Shown: positions 23,177-35,395, counted from the first letter of the stretch. The stretch: 64,000 nt of DNA from Phragmites australis (GCF_958298935.1 NC_084927.1:17574001-17638000); one strand, 5' to 3'. Numbers and translations: made by a program. The notes: generated by a model not told the origin, from the sequence alone.

Positions 23177-24455
23177 ATAACCCCAATACAAGGTACAAGG
23201 CAGTGGTAGTTAGGATCAATATTTCAATGGAAGATATATAGTTCCATTCCATATAATCGGTTTCTCTATTTATTTCAGTACCATGGACATCGAAGAGTGC
23301 TGCTTTTGGTGTAAATAGAGCACTGTCAGTAGAATATCAAATAGCATCACTAAGTACCTTGTTGGTAGAGATTCGAACGGAACTCTACTTGGTTTAAACA
23401 TATGTGTAGAGTTCTGATTGAATCTGGTAGTGACAAACTTTATTATCACTATCGAATACCTGTCGGTACTTGTATTAAACTATACAATATATTTTAGCTT
23501 CAAACAAACTGATCTCCTAAGCTCACATCACTTCACTCGCCTTATGATATCAGGAGAAACTTTATCATCGTAAGCAGTTTTTTAGTTTGCTTCCACGTGA
23601 TGATGACAGGTCTTATAAGTTTACAAAAACAAAAACGAAAGTTACGGAAGATATAGAAGGAATGACCGCCAAACTACCACACCGTAACTCAGCCAGAGAC
23701 AGAGAGAGAGAGAAAGCCTATTACTAAAAGACAATGCCAAACCTGCAGATTCCATTTAATCAAATTTAGCACCAGGCTGGAGTCAAGAAAAGTCAAAGAA
23801 ATAGAAAAGACAAGTATATCATAGCTATTTTAGTTACTTTGATTATTCTCAGTAGTTATCAAGACTCACCTTCTGATTCCCATAACTCGAATATATGCTA
23901 TGTTTCTATGACAAAAAGTCTGTCCACCCATGCTCTGTATTTTTTCCCTTGTTTCTCACAATAAGATGATCCGATCAAATCAATGGATGCATGAAACGAA
24001 CGTTCAAGACCGACATGATGAATAATAACTCTATTGGCGCGCTAGCATACACAATAATGAGAAGGAATTAGTTTAAAAGCTTAACAAAATAATACTGACG
24101 CATTAGAGAGTGTACAACTTTACTTGAAGTGTCCAATAGCTTGTATAATACCAGAACACAAAAAGCTAATACTACATATCTGAAGTCCAATGTCCTAAAC
24201 ATATAGAAATAAATGTTCACATGATGTATTGGATTTTGATATTTGTCCTGTGTCATGATCCTACGCAACTAAATCAAATAACAACCTACAGATGCACACC
24301 ATGACCAAAACAAGTGCTACTTCATCCATAGAATCTCACAAATACATTACAAAACACACATATCATGATCTAATTAACATTAATTGTACCAAACATTGAA
24401 GCCTGCCCAAACATACCACAAACGACACGATGTTCTGTCTATGCGGGTCATCAGA
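22142..24455. other. AT-rich sequence without a supported gene, around the RPA-like tail
   Basis: Apart from the proposed last RPA-like exon, no coding sequence or repeat stands out. The stretch ends at TCAGA, the target site of the gypsy element that follows. Confidence 0.5.
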
Positions 24456-26577
24456 TGTAATACTAAATTTTTCGAGAAAAAAAAAGAGAGAGATTTGACA
24501 AAAAGTTGACTTTTTGATCCGTTGCTCGTATGGACGATCGGAGACCGCGGTTGCGTTCATCTCGTCGAGACGAACCCATTTTGCTATTCATATGTCCGTT
24601 CCGGATACTTTGAGACCCGTAGCGAGTCCAATAAATTTAGACGTTTGTTGTTTTAAAAAAAATAAAATGAAAAAAAGAGGATAAGTACTGGAGACCGATC
24701 CATCCAGAGCATTCGAGCACCGTGACTCTCTCTCTCTCTCGCGCGAACTCTCTCTCTCTCCCGCGCCGCCGAGCTCACCGGCCTGCCGGTCGCCGCCGAG
24801 CCCCTGCTCGCGCCGCTGCCGCGCTCGCCGCCGTGCTCCGCTGCTGCGTGCGCCGGGCCGCCGCTGCCGCGCCTGCATGCCGCTGCCGCGCGCCGTCGTG
24901 CTGCCGTGCAAGCAAGTGAGCCGGCCGCTGTTGCCTCTGTGCTAGCATCTGAGAGAAGCAAGCAGGCAAGCCAACAGCCGGCCGAGCAAGGAAGCCAGGA
25001 AGAAAAGGAAAGAGAAAGAAAGGAAAAGAGAAGAAAAAAAAAAGAAGGAAAAAAGGAAAAAAAAAGAAGGGGAAAAAAAGAGAGAAAAAAAAGACGGAAA
25101 AGTTGAAAATTTCGGATTTTCATCGGATTCGTCGTCAATTTTTTTTCGAAGGCGATTTCTCGGTAATTTCTGAACATTTGTAGTTGGATTAAATCAAATC
25201 AAACAATTCCTGTCGTATTATTTCATATGATCAATAGTCTGTTTCGTTTTGATAATCATTATTGATTTGAAGATACGACATCTGAGTCGAAGTATTCTTT
25301 TCGTTCATCGAAGCGAAGTCTAATTAGTGCGAAGTTTTGGTTCGACTCTGAATTGGAAATAGTGTATCATTTCATGTGATACGGTTTTCTGTTCGGTTTT
25401 TCGAAATATAGGCGTATACGCGATGTTTTCAGGCGTAGGACTGACGCTTCATATTTTATGTGTTTTCAATGTGTTTTAGTTCTAATAGTATGCCTGTACA
25501 GGTGGTACTATTTCCGGACGTTCTTGATCGAATTTTCTTCATCGTCGGTAAAGGCAGGTGAATGTATTGTATGACTATGTTTTAATCTAATATTGGGTTG
25601 CCTACATTCTTTAATTGCAGTGCATTCATCTAATCTGAATGACTGATTCTGAGCTGAGTACTATGTTGTTTACGTTTCCAGAAGTTTACTCGATGATTGA
25701 TTTATGAAGTGCAGTAGGCACGATATGCCATTCTGCAGTTGTGCATTAGTGTTGTATGCAATGTTTTTTTTGAAGTCTCAACCATATTCCGGAAGTTATG
25801 TTGGTTATGCTTGAAGCACGTCATACATATACATCTCATGCATTGGAAGTTTATCGTCGTCTTCTGGCCGCGACCGTACCGGTACAGTACCGTATGTCAC
25901 CCGAGGAGGGGTACGGTGCACACCCTTACGTTACCCGAGGAGGGGTAAGGGTGAGAAGAGCTTGTCATGTGCATGGTTATGTCTTCTTGTGAAATTCAAT
26001 GAATTATTCATATCAAATCTTATTTCCTTTAGTTAGCGTGTATATAGATATATATGCGGCTCTGAAGGCTTATACCAACCGAATGTTAAAATGTTTAATG
26101 TTATCGTTGGACTTGCTTAGTCATAACTGTTTCTCCTAGTGTTGGCGGTCTGTTTAATTACTAGTTTCTATTTAGAATTGTTAGCACATTCAACTGTGGC
26201 TAAATAACTTTTTGTTAAAGTAACTTTCACTTGCTGAGATTTTCGAATCTCACCCGTGTTTTTTTCAGAGGTATGTTTAGATGTTGACGTGCATTTTGGG
26301 GATGGATCTCGGTAGTTGCACACACTAACTTATCACGATGTCGATAGCTCAATTGGTGTATACAAATGGTGTGTCTGATGGTATGTCATTTGCTTTTGTT
26401 TATGTTGTGGTACGACGCTGGTAGCGTCGTGGCGAACTCTATATATGCTGGTTATATCTGATTCTGTCTGCCTGAGATTTCTCTTTTGGTCAGTTATACC
26501 TCTCTATAGAGGAAATACTGCCAAAATTTTCTTTTTTTTTTAAATAAATAGGCTTGGTTGTAAAGTAGGGTGTTACA
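24456..26577 (+). repeat. 5' LTR of the gypsy element
   Basis: It starts TGTAATACTAAATTTTTCG and ends GTAGGGTGTTACA. It contains CTCTCT tracts, a GC-rich block (24760-24920), a purine-rich tract (25000-25105), and a pair of ACCCGAGGAGGGGTA motifs (about 25899 and 25934). By eye it aligns along its whole length with the LTR at 31302-33429, with few substitutions and small indels. Confidence 0.95.
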
Positions 26578-26580
26578 GCT

Positions 26581-26598
26581 TGGTATCAGAGCCTAGGC
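26581..26598 (+). promoter_or_regulatory. Primer binding site, tRNA-Met type
   Basis: TGGTATCAGAGCCTAGGC begins 3 bp after the LTR end, as expected for initiator-Met tRNA priming. Confidence 0.88.
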
Positions 26599-29300
26599 TT
26601 TAGGTCCTAGGTAATTGAATGATGAACCTGACACACTTGCACAAATAAAATGGGTATGGGATGCATTGCATTGCATATATCTTGTTTATCTTTGTTCGCT
26701 TATGTTCACTATCTCAGATAAGTACTATTGAAGTTGTTTGTTTGATTTTTCACATATTCTTTAGTGTTTTATCATTGATATATATTGTTAAGTTGTTGGA
26801 GTCAGTTCCGTTGGAATGGTGTTTTTGTCAGGGCGTTAAAATAGTTACCTTGGTCATTAGAACCTGAGAAGCTTCAGAGGATCAATAGCATAACTGTTGT
26901 ATGGCACTGCAGATGGGTTAAGTGGAGGGCCCCCATGATGCCTTTTCTGCATTGCCAGGTGAGATTGACCAAGAGTTAGGTTTGCGATCCAATTATCCAC
27001 ATACAGAGCGAATATTTTGGGTACGAGATGGACTGGCCCCCATGTCGTTGACCCTAACTATTCGTTCTCAGAATGTCGGGGAAATGGATCGATGTGTGCC
27101 TTACCATAGAAGATAAGGTGTTAATGTTTCCAACCTAACCATTAGAATGGTGTAGGATTTCTTTTTCCTATGGAGTCGGGGCGATCTTTTTGCCGATTGT
27201 GTGAAGATGTGTTGATAGTGAGATCCTAATAGTGTTCTGGGAGTTTTTCTAATCTTTTGCTAGACTTGTACCCTAGTTGTTGATGTTTTGAGGATTAGTT
27301 AACACCTCGTGTTTAAGTTGAGATGTTTACATATCTTATGTGTCAGTTTCTTAAATATCTGAGAATAATCTTTTGTAATTGGAATATCCATGCATGTTGT
27401 GAAATGATTATTTGAGGTAGTTATTTTGTTAAGTTAGCCTTTGTGGAATAGTCCACTGGCTATGGGAGTTGGAGTTATCGATTGCGTTGAAACAACTGAT
27501 TTGTATCGAAGTGATGCTAATGGAGCGACACCTTCCTTAAGGAGGCATCAGTTGTTTCAAACCTGTTTTGTGAGGTTTCACAATTGGAATACCGAAGGTT
27601 GGCTCTTGCAGGGCTGAGGTAGAGATTTTAGTTGAATCGTGTTATGTTTCTGATATCGCTTAGCTAAACCTGTCATTTGCTTTGAAGCTTGAAGCCAAGA
27701 ATATACTTGGGTTGTAGGAGCATTGGCGTTGCCAAGGGTTTGCTGAATCGTCTATGACCTATAACATTATGATAGGATGCTAAGTTGGCTTGTTACCATT
27801 GGAGCATTATCAATTGAACCTAGTGAATTTTGCTCGTTGAAGTGAATGTTGAAATTTAAGGTCGCCTGAACTTTTTCTGACCTAATTACCGAAGGTGTTG
27901 TTAGGGCTTGTCGTGGTGTTTTTTTGACAGATTTTTAACATGATCCATTCTAGAACTTTGTTTCTTGTTGGCTCTTGTGGAGTGAATGAAGTCAAAGAAG
28001 TAATTGACTAGTTTCTGACTTGAAAGTTTTGGATTTCTGTTGGTGACCCAGTTTTCTCTAAGGATGGAGATTTGACTGAGAGCTGCCTGAGTGGGTTTAC
28101 ATACTGGAAGTTTGCCTCTATTGGGAGTAAGTCTATCTAAACCCTGGTTCAAGGGAAGAGTGTTGTAAAAGTGGAGTTCATTCCGGCATTTAAATGCTGA
28201 GATTAGAGTTATGTTTGGGAGCTAAGGGTTGCTCCCCTGTTTAAAGGAGTGTTGTGAAAGAGGATGAACATTTGGGGTGTATCTCCGTAGTTTTGTTGCT
28301 GATCAGGAGAGGGTATACCTTCTAAGGACCCGGAGAGAAGCATTGTATGCTAACGCTCAACCTGTTGACGGTAAATTGGTGTTGCAAATGGTGCTTGCTA
28401 AACTAAATTCACAAAATAATTAAATTGGAGTTGGATTAGCAGGGTTGAATTTGCAGAAGTCATATTTTCAACCCTCTCCATGAGCATTCCGCAGTGATCA
28501 TCTTGTCGGTTAGATTAACCGAGGTCTTTCCAACTTTTGAGGAGAATGTGTTTTTGCATGCAATTTTACTTTGAAGAAGTTGTGGTGTGGTTACCGATAA
28601 TATGACTGTCCTGGGAATGTGAGCAAGATGTGAAGTTCTTTAGTATGCCAGTTGGGCATGTTTCTGAACGTACCGGTCAACACAATTTATCTTTTGGTCC
28701 AACTGTCCTTGGATGGAAGTGTTCTGGTATTCAAGTTGGAAAGTGCAAGTTTAAACTTGTACCATGAAGGATGAGTCGTCAGATGTTTGGAAGGATTGAA
28801 TTAGGCAAGTGGTTGTAATCTCCTGATCACCCCTTCTAGACTTGGTAATACATCGGGATGAGAGTGACCAACTGGAGGTTTATATCTTAACGTTGTGACT
28901 GTCTCTTGCGTAGATCTACCTGCACTTGTAATTTTTTTTGGGAGTTAGTGATGTTGGTAGAAGAGGTGAAGTGTTGATGTTTCTTTAATCTGGACCATAA
29001 AGGTTTTAAATTGATCCTTCCTGTGAAGGAGTTGAATTTGAAGCGAAGAAGGTTTATATTCTTACTGGGGGGTTTCGACCCGAGTTTATGGAGTTAGCCA
29101 AATAATATTTTTTTTGGTGTGATTGCATCCACCAAAAAGGATGTTTCTGGGCAATTAATGCCTTGGTTTTAGAACTAGTCGAAGAGAGTGTCTCATAATT
29201 GGCTGGTATAGTATTAGCAGAAATGTTGTGTGTTCTTGGATTCATTTTCCCTTCTAAGAATGAGAAGGCAACAAAATGGTAAAGTCCATCCAATGTAACA
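26599..29300 (+). other. Gypsy internal region without recognisable gag, protease or N-terminal RT
   Basis: About 2.7 kb sits where gag, protease and the start of RT should be. Open frames are at most 83 codons and none shows a CCHC knuckle, a DTG/DSG protease site or a YxDD box. It may be extremely decayed coding sequence or unrelated filler, as in large derivatives that move in trans. Confidence 0.55.
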
Positions 29301-29315
29301 GAGATTCGGAGTTTC

Positions 29316-29867
29316 TTGGATTCGCTGGCCGTTACCGACATTTTATACAAGGTTTTTATTTTTTTTGCAAAGCCTATGATTAGACTTACCGAGAAGTGTG
29401 TTCCATTTGTATGGACTGATGAATGTGAGGTCAGTTTACAAACATTAAAGAATAAGTTGGTGAACGCTCCTATTTTAGCTTTGCCCGAGAGTGGTAAGCG
29501 TTTCACAGTTTACACTGATGTTTCTCGGATTGGACTTGGCTGGGTGCTTATGCAAGAAGGTCAGGTAATTGCATATGCTTCTAGACAATTGAAAACTCAT
29601 GAACAGAATTATCCCACTTATGACTTAGAATTGGCTGCAGTGGTTTTTGCCTTGAAGAGTTGGAGGCATTACCTGTATGGTGAGTCATGTGATATTTTCA
29701 CTGATCATAAGAGTCTCGAGTATATTTTCACTCAAAGAGATCTGAATTTGAGACAACGAAGATGGTTAGAATTAATCAAAGACTATGATCTGACAATTCA
29801 GTATCATCCCGGAAAGGCAAATATGGTAGCTGACGCCTTAGCAGAACAGGTGTACCTAAAGCAATAA
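29316..29867 (+). pseudogene. Gypsy RT C-terminus and RNase H
   Basis: After a one-base frameshift near 29310 (the tail of [17 protein letters not shown], is split between frames), this segment reads through the RT thumb ([11 protein letters not shown]) and a full RNase H-like domain. RNase H catalytic acids are visible in VYTDVSRIG (Asp), [13 protein letters not shown] (Glu) and [10 protein letters not shown] (Asp). It ends ADALAEQVY, where an active element would read on toward integrase. The polymerase active site itself is missing upstream. Confidence 0.9.
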
Positions 29868-30113
29868 TGTCTTTACATTCGGACTTGGATCGGATGGGGA
29901 TATCTTTTTGCTTTGCTGGCACTGTGCAGAAAGAAACTCAAATGATCATCCAATCTGCTATACTTGAGTGTGTACGTGAAGCTCAATAATATGATCGTCT
30001 TCTTTTAGAAGTTCAAAAGAGGACTTCGATGAAAAAATTTAAAGGAATTTACCATTGATGAGAATGGCGCAATACGCTTCAGAGGACGTCTTTGTGTACC
30101 ACAAAAAGCAGAT

Positions 30114-30731
30114 GTGAAAATGAATATCTTGAGAGGGGCCCACTGGACTTCTTATACAATTCATCCGGGTGGAACCAAAATGTATCGATACCTAAAACAA
30201 AATTTTTGGTGGAAAAGGATGAAAGTGGATATTGCTAAGTATGTTGCAGCTTGTGGTGTCTGCCAACAAGTAAAGGCTGAACATAAAAGACCTGCAGGAT
30301 TAATGCAATCATTAGAAATTTCAGAATGGAAATGGGAACATATCACTATGGACTTCGTGGTTGGGTTGCCTCGTTCACCTCGAGGCAGAGATGCTATTTG
30401 GGTTGTCGTGGATAGGCTTACAAAATCCGCACATTTCATTCCAATGAAGACAACCAGTTTGGCACATTATTTGGCTCCCTTGTATATCCGGGAAATAGTG
30501 AGGTTGCATGGTGTGCCAAAATCGATCATTTCAGATCGGGATTCCAAATTTGTATCTCAGTTTTGGCAAAGTTTGCAAAGTTCCTTGGGCTCAAAATTTT
30601 CTCTTAGCACAGCCTTCCACCCTCAGACGGATGGTCAGTCCGAGCGGACCATTCAGACTTTGGAAGACATGGTCCAGATTTGGCTCAGCAAACATCAGAA
30701 AAGGTATACCAAATACATCAGAACTTGTTGA
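30114..30731 (+). pseudogene. Gypsy integrase core
   Basis: The zinc-binding part shows HPGGTKMYRYLKQNFWW and the CGVCQ cysteine pair. The DDE catalytic triad is present: Asp in ITMDFVVGLP, Asp in IISDRDSKF, and Glu in HPQTDGQSERT. The enzyme would join element cDNA to the target. The frame is broken on both sides (stops near 29990 and 30050, and after 30731). A further frame at 31058-31176 has the C-terminal tail RILDFSERVMRRRTIKFVRV, consistent with a chromodomain-bearing lineage. That lineage assignment is an inference. Confidence 0.9.
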
Positions 30732-31284
30732 CTGCTCAGAGTCGACAAAAGAGCTATGTAGTTGTCCGGAGACGAGACTTAGTATTTGCAATCGGTGACC
30801 ATGTTCTTCTCGGGGTGTCGCCAACCAAAAGTATTGGACGTTTTGGTACCTCTGGAAAATTTGGCCTGAGGTACATTGGACCAATTCTAATCACAACCTG
30901 AGTAAGCGGTTGGTTTTACTATCTTGAATAACCAGGCTCGATGAGTGGAATATCTATGTCTCCAATGTTTCTATGCTAAGAAAATAGCTGAGAGACCCTG
31001 AGTATAAAATTGATGTGTAATCAATAATGATAGAGAAAGACCTGACCGTAAAGTGCCACCCAGTACGTATTCTGGATTTCTCAGAGCGAGTCATGAGAAG
31101 AAGAACTATCAAGTTTGTGAGAGTCCTTTGGACAAATCAAACAGAACGAGAAAAACTTGGGAACTTGAAGAACTAATGCACAAGGAGTGTCCGGAGCTCT
31201 TTAAGGCTGATGAGTCATAAGTTTTGAAATATTTTACCTCTGTTCCATAGTTGCCATGGAAGCGGCAGAATTCGGGGACGAATT

Positions 31285-31301
31285 CCTTTAAGGGGGAAGA
31301 A
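31285..31301 (+). promoter_or_regulatory. Polypurine tract of the gypsy element
   Basis: AAGGGGGAAGAA lies immediately before the 3' LTR and would prime plus-strand synthesis. Confidence 0.8.
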
Positions 31302-33429
31302 TGTAATACTAAATTTTTCGAGAAAAAAAAAGAGAGAGATTTGACAAAAAGTTGACTTTTTGATCCGTTGCTCGTATGGACGATCGGAGACCGCGGTTGC
31401 GTTCATCTCGTCGAGACGAACCCATTTTGCTATTCATATGTCCGTTCTGGACACTTTGACCCGTAGCGAGTCCAATAAATTTAGACCGTTTGTTGTTTTA
31501 AAAAAAATAAAATGAAAAAAAGAGGATAAGTACTGGAGACCGATCCATCCAGAGCATTCGAGCACCGTGACTCTCTCTCTCGCGCGCGAACTCTCTCTCT
31601 CTCTCCCGCGCCGCCGAGCTCGCCGGCCTGCCGGTCGCCGCCGAGCCCCTGCTCGCGCCGCTGCCGCGCTTGCCGCCGTGCTCCGCTGCTGCGTGCGCCG
31701 GGCCGCCGCTGCCGCGCCTGCATGCCGCTGCCGCGCGCCGTCGTGCTGCCGTGCAAGCAAGTGAGCCGGCCGCTGTTGCCTCTGTGCTAGCATCTGAGAG
31801 AAGCAAGCAGGCAAGCCAACAGCCGGCCGAGCAAGGAAGCCAGGAAGAAAAGGAAAGAGAAAGAAAGGAAAAGAGAAGAAAAAAAAAAGAAGGAAAAAAG
31901 GAAAAAAAAAAGAAGGGGAAAAAAAAGAGAGAGAGAAAAAAAGATGGAAAAGTTGAAAATTTCGAATTTTCGTCGGATTCGTCGTCAATTTTTTTTCGAA
32001 GGCGATTTCTCGGTAATTTCTGAACATTTGTAGTTGGATTAAATCAAATCAAACAATTCCTGTCGTATTATTTCATGTGATCAATAGTCTATTTCGTTTT
32101 GATAATCATTATTGATTTGAAGATACGACATCCGAGTCGAAGTATTCTTTTCGTTCATCGAAGCGAAGTCTAATTAGTGCGAAGTTTTGGTTCGACTCTG
32201 AATTGGAAATAGTGTATCATTTCATGTGATACGGTTTTCTGTTCGGTTTTTCGAAATATAGGCGTATACGCGATGTTTTCAGGCGTAGGACTGACGCTTC
32301 ATATTTTATGTGTTTTCAATGTGTTTTAGTTCTAATAGTATGCCTGTACAGGTGGTACTATTTCCGGACGTTCTTGATCGAATTTTCTTCATCGTCGGTA
32401 AAGGCAAGTGAATGTATTGTATGACTATGTTTTAATCTAATATTGGGTTGCCTACATTCTTTAATTGCAGTGCATTCATCTAATCTGAATGACTGATTCT
32501 GAGCTGAGTACTATGTTGTTTACGTTTCCAGAAGTTTACTCGATGATTGATTTATGAAGTGCAGTAGGCACGATATGCCATTCTGCAGTTGTGCATTAGT
32601 GTTGTATGCAATGTTTTTTTTTGAAGTCTCAAGCATATTCCGGAAGTTATGTTGGTTATGCTTGAAGCACGTCATACATATACATCTCATGCATTGGAAG
32701 TTTATCGTCGTCTTCTGGCCGCGACCGTATCGGTACAGTACCGTATGTCACCCGAGGAGGGGTACGGTGCACACCCTTACGTTACCCGAGGAGGGGTAAG
32801 GGTGAGAAGAGCTTGTCATGTGCATGGTTATGTATTCTTGTGAAATTCAATGAATTATTCATATCAAATCTTATTTCCTTTAGTTAGCGTGTATATAGAT
32901 ATATATGCGGCTCTGAAGGCTTATACCAACCGAATGTTAAAATGTTTAATGTTATCGTTGGACTTGCTTAGTCATAACTGTTTCTCCTAGTGTTGGCGGT
33001 CTGTTTAATTACTAGTTTCTATTTAGAATTGTTAGCACATTCAACTGTGGCTAAATAACTTTTTGTTAAAGTAACTTTCACTTGCTGAGATTTTCGAATC
33101 TCACCCGTGTTTTTTTCAGAGGTATGTTTAGATGTTGACGTGCATTTTGGGGATGGATCTCGGTAGTTGCACACACTAACTTATCACGATGTCGATAGCT
33201 CAACTGGTGTATACAAATGGTGTGTCTGATGGTCTGTCATTTGCTTTTGTTTATGTTGTGGTACGACGCTGGTAGCGTCGTGGCGAACTCTATATATGCT
33301 GGTTATATCTGATTCTGTCTGCCTGAGATTTCTCTTTTGGTCAGTTATACCTCTCTATAGAGGAAATACTGCCAAAATTTTCTCTTTTTTTTTAAATAAA
33401 TAGGCTTGGTTGTAAAGTAGGGTGTTACA
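31302..33429 (+). repeat. 3' LTR of the gypsy element
   Basis: Near-identical partner of 24456-26577. Small differences include CCGGATAC versus CTGGACAC near the start and one- to few-base changes in A- and GA-runs. It is followed by the TCAGA target copy. Confidence 0.95.
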
Positions 33430-33711
33430 TCAGACGAGAACATCCAAGCGAAGCGCGGCAACACCGTGCCCTACTTTCTAGTTCAGAACCTAGACACACA
33501 CGAAGCAAGGGAAATGAAGAAATGAGAAGCAACTCATGGGCACCATGACATCGCAAGACAGGAAAAAGTAATTCAGAACCTAGACTTTGAGTAGGGCACT
33601 ACAACCAACAACTCCAAAATTCTCTTATTTAGTTCCTTTTTCTACGGAGTGATGCAGAGTAAAGAGTCCCTAACAAAAAAAAAAAAACGTGAATAATACC
33701 ACATAGGATTC

Positions 33712-33924
33712 CTAAGTGTTTTCAGATAGATCATACTTGATGTCGTCTGTGTTGCCGTATTCCATGCCGGCTATGTGCACAGGGCTTTCCTGGTAAAGCT
33801 GGATACGCATGTGTTTCTGCCATGCCGTAGCTGCTGTTGGCCACAGTTCGTGATTCCCCGGTGCCCGGGTCATATAGATGCCTGCCATTTGCATGGTATT
33901 CGTAAGTATGACCAAGGCCAACAT
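33712..33924 (-). CDS. Unrecognised small ORF, coding-like
   Basis: A 70-codon minus-strand frame has balanced composition, including IYMTRAPGNHELWPTAATAW and QESPVHIAGMEYGNTDDIKY. I do not recognise the family. It lies just downstream, in transcription direction, of the F-box fragment at 33950-34051 and could be a later part of the same broken gene, or an unrelated exon fragment. Confidence 0.35.
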   Translation of the reverse strand: MLALVILTNTMQMAGIYMTRAPGNHELWPTAATAWQKHMRIQLYQESPVHIAGMEYGNTDDIKYDLSENT

Positions 33925-33949
33925 AATCCCTTACCTATCCGTGTCAGAT

Positions 33950-34051
33950 CTATGCTGTAGTCCAGGGCAGCCGCAGGAACACTTCATCGACGAGCTCCTC
34001 CGGCAGTGGGAGGACCGGCCTTCCTCCTCTTGTCTTTTGCCCGGGCGCCAT
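33950..34051 (-). pseudogene. F-box protein N-terminal fragment
   Basis: An ATG at 34049-34051 opens a 33-residue frame. It contains PVLPLPEELVDEVFLRLPW, the first half of an F-box, the motif that binds SKP1 in SCF ubiquitin ligases. It stops (TAG) directly after this, about 25 residues short of a full F-box, and no substrate-binding repeats follow. Plant F-box genes turn over quickly, so a truncated relic is likely. Confidence 0.6.
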
Positions 34052-35019
34052 GGCCTTCGTCTTGCCTCGGCGGCGCCTCGCCATCCTGGCCTGGACTGCG
34101 ACACGGAGCCGGAGTGATAGGTCGGAGTAGCAGCTAGCTAGGCCATTCGAGAGAAAAAAGCACGGCTGGGATTGATCACGTACGGATTGTTCTGATTTCG
34201 AGGGTTAATTAATTTTTTTTTCCACTATACCGGACAGCAACTTTCCAAATGACACGCACCGAACTGATGTTCCAAAATGAGACATGAGCCTCACAAAAAA
34301 CTTTATCATTTTGAGACTTTTTCCACCGCCACTTGGCATTTTTTTTTACCCTTGCTTGGAATCAAACGGGAAATGACATTTGTTTTTTAGATATACATGA
34401 TCGATGTAGGATCACATAGGAGAGACTTATACGGCATGCACAAGGACATGTCAAAAAGTCTAAGTTGACGGGTGAAAGGTGGTCTCGTACTTAAAACACC
34501 GGACGACATTTATGCACCCGATCCAAATTGGATAGCTATTTAATCCGTACAAAGTTCGTACAAGTATATTTTTCTTCAAAGAACTTGGATACTTTTCTGG
34601 TTTGACCATAATCCGGTTCAGATACAATTCGTTTGATCATATTGCGTGTTGGATCTGGAACGCCTAGTCCTTTGCTTCGTACGTCGATCGACTGATTCGA
34701 TTCGTCCCGGCCGTCGGCGCCCACCATCACACCATGTCAAAGCGTTGCGGTAACAAGAACAAGATGAGGAAGACAGCCACGGCGCCGGTCCTCCCGCTCC
34801 ATCTTAAAGCATTTAGAAATCCAGTGTGGTATTGTTCTTGTTTCTCGCACATTGTTGCAATAGGAACTATAAAAGTTATTCTACATCCCTTTAAGGTTCA
34901 GTAGGTTTGCTAGTTATCTTTTCGTTCAAGTGGTGAGAGTAAAGGCAAAAACCTAAAATTAAAAAATATACATGAGCGTATTTGATGAAATAAACAACAT
35001 GATATCGTATTTACAATTT
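34052..35019. other. No supported gene
   Basis: Mixed-composition sequence with no convincing frame. A plus-strand frame at 34734 begins with a basic stretch and TAPVLPLHL, weakly like the start of the F-box fragment, but no F-box follows. Confidence 0.45.
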
Positions 35020-35395
35020 TAGCATTCGTTTTCGGCACATTATTTACCGAAAATATAATTTCGGTACACCGTACGCCGAAAAACCGCGGGCCCGATCATA
35101 TTCAGCACACCGTGTATCGAATACGGCACTGTAGCCCATATTTAGCACACCGTGTGCTAAATATCAACCGTAATCAGCACATTGTGTGCCAAATACGAGC
35201 TACAGTGCCGTATTCGGCACATAGTATGCCGGATATGGTCTTTGCCTGCCGTGCGGTCACTAATTCGGCACACGACCATATTTGATACACCGTATGCCAA
35301 ATACGACACTGTAGCCCGTATTCGGCGCATCGTGTGTCGAATACTGGTTACAGTGCTGTATTCGGCATAGTGTGCCAAATATAGTTTTTCGACGT
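35020..35395. repeat. Array of about ten hairpin-forming ~25-bp palindromic units
   Basis: Each unit is an imperfect palindrome with arms like TTCGGCACAC and GTGTGCCGAA. Units occur near 35030, 35060, 35099, 35140, 35172, 35211, 35263 (partial), 35283, 35320 and 35358. Several spacers carry ACGGCACTGTAGCCC or its near complement. Unit spacing is roughly 30-45 bp and irregular. The TE families identified in this window do not contain it. Confidence 0.8.

Larger units (their letters stand above)
24456..33429 (+). mobile_element. Full-length Ty3/gypsy element with decayed interior
   Basis: It has two LTRs of 2122 and 2128 bp, TGTAATACT...GGGTGTTACA ends, a perfect 5-bp target duplication TCAGA (24451-24455 and 33430-33434), a primer site just after the first LTR and a purine tract just before the second. 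RT/RNase H precedes integrase, which is the gypsy order. The C-terminal tail resembles chromovirus tails (VRVLWTNQTEREK). The total is 8974 bp. Gag, protease and most of RT are not recognisable, so it is non-autonomous. Confidence 0.93.

Noticed and set aside
24588..24969. Ala/Arg-rich and Lys/Glu-rich frames, repeated at 31481-32023
   Set aside because: They lie in the two LTRs of the gypsy element in GC-rich and purine-rich tracts; no domain.
35020..35395. CRISPR-like array
   Set aside because: The units are palindromic and irregularly spaced, spacers are similar to each other, and this is a plant nuclear genome. It is a hairpin repeat array.
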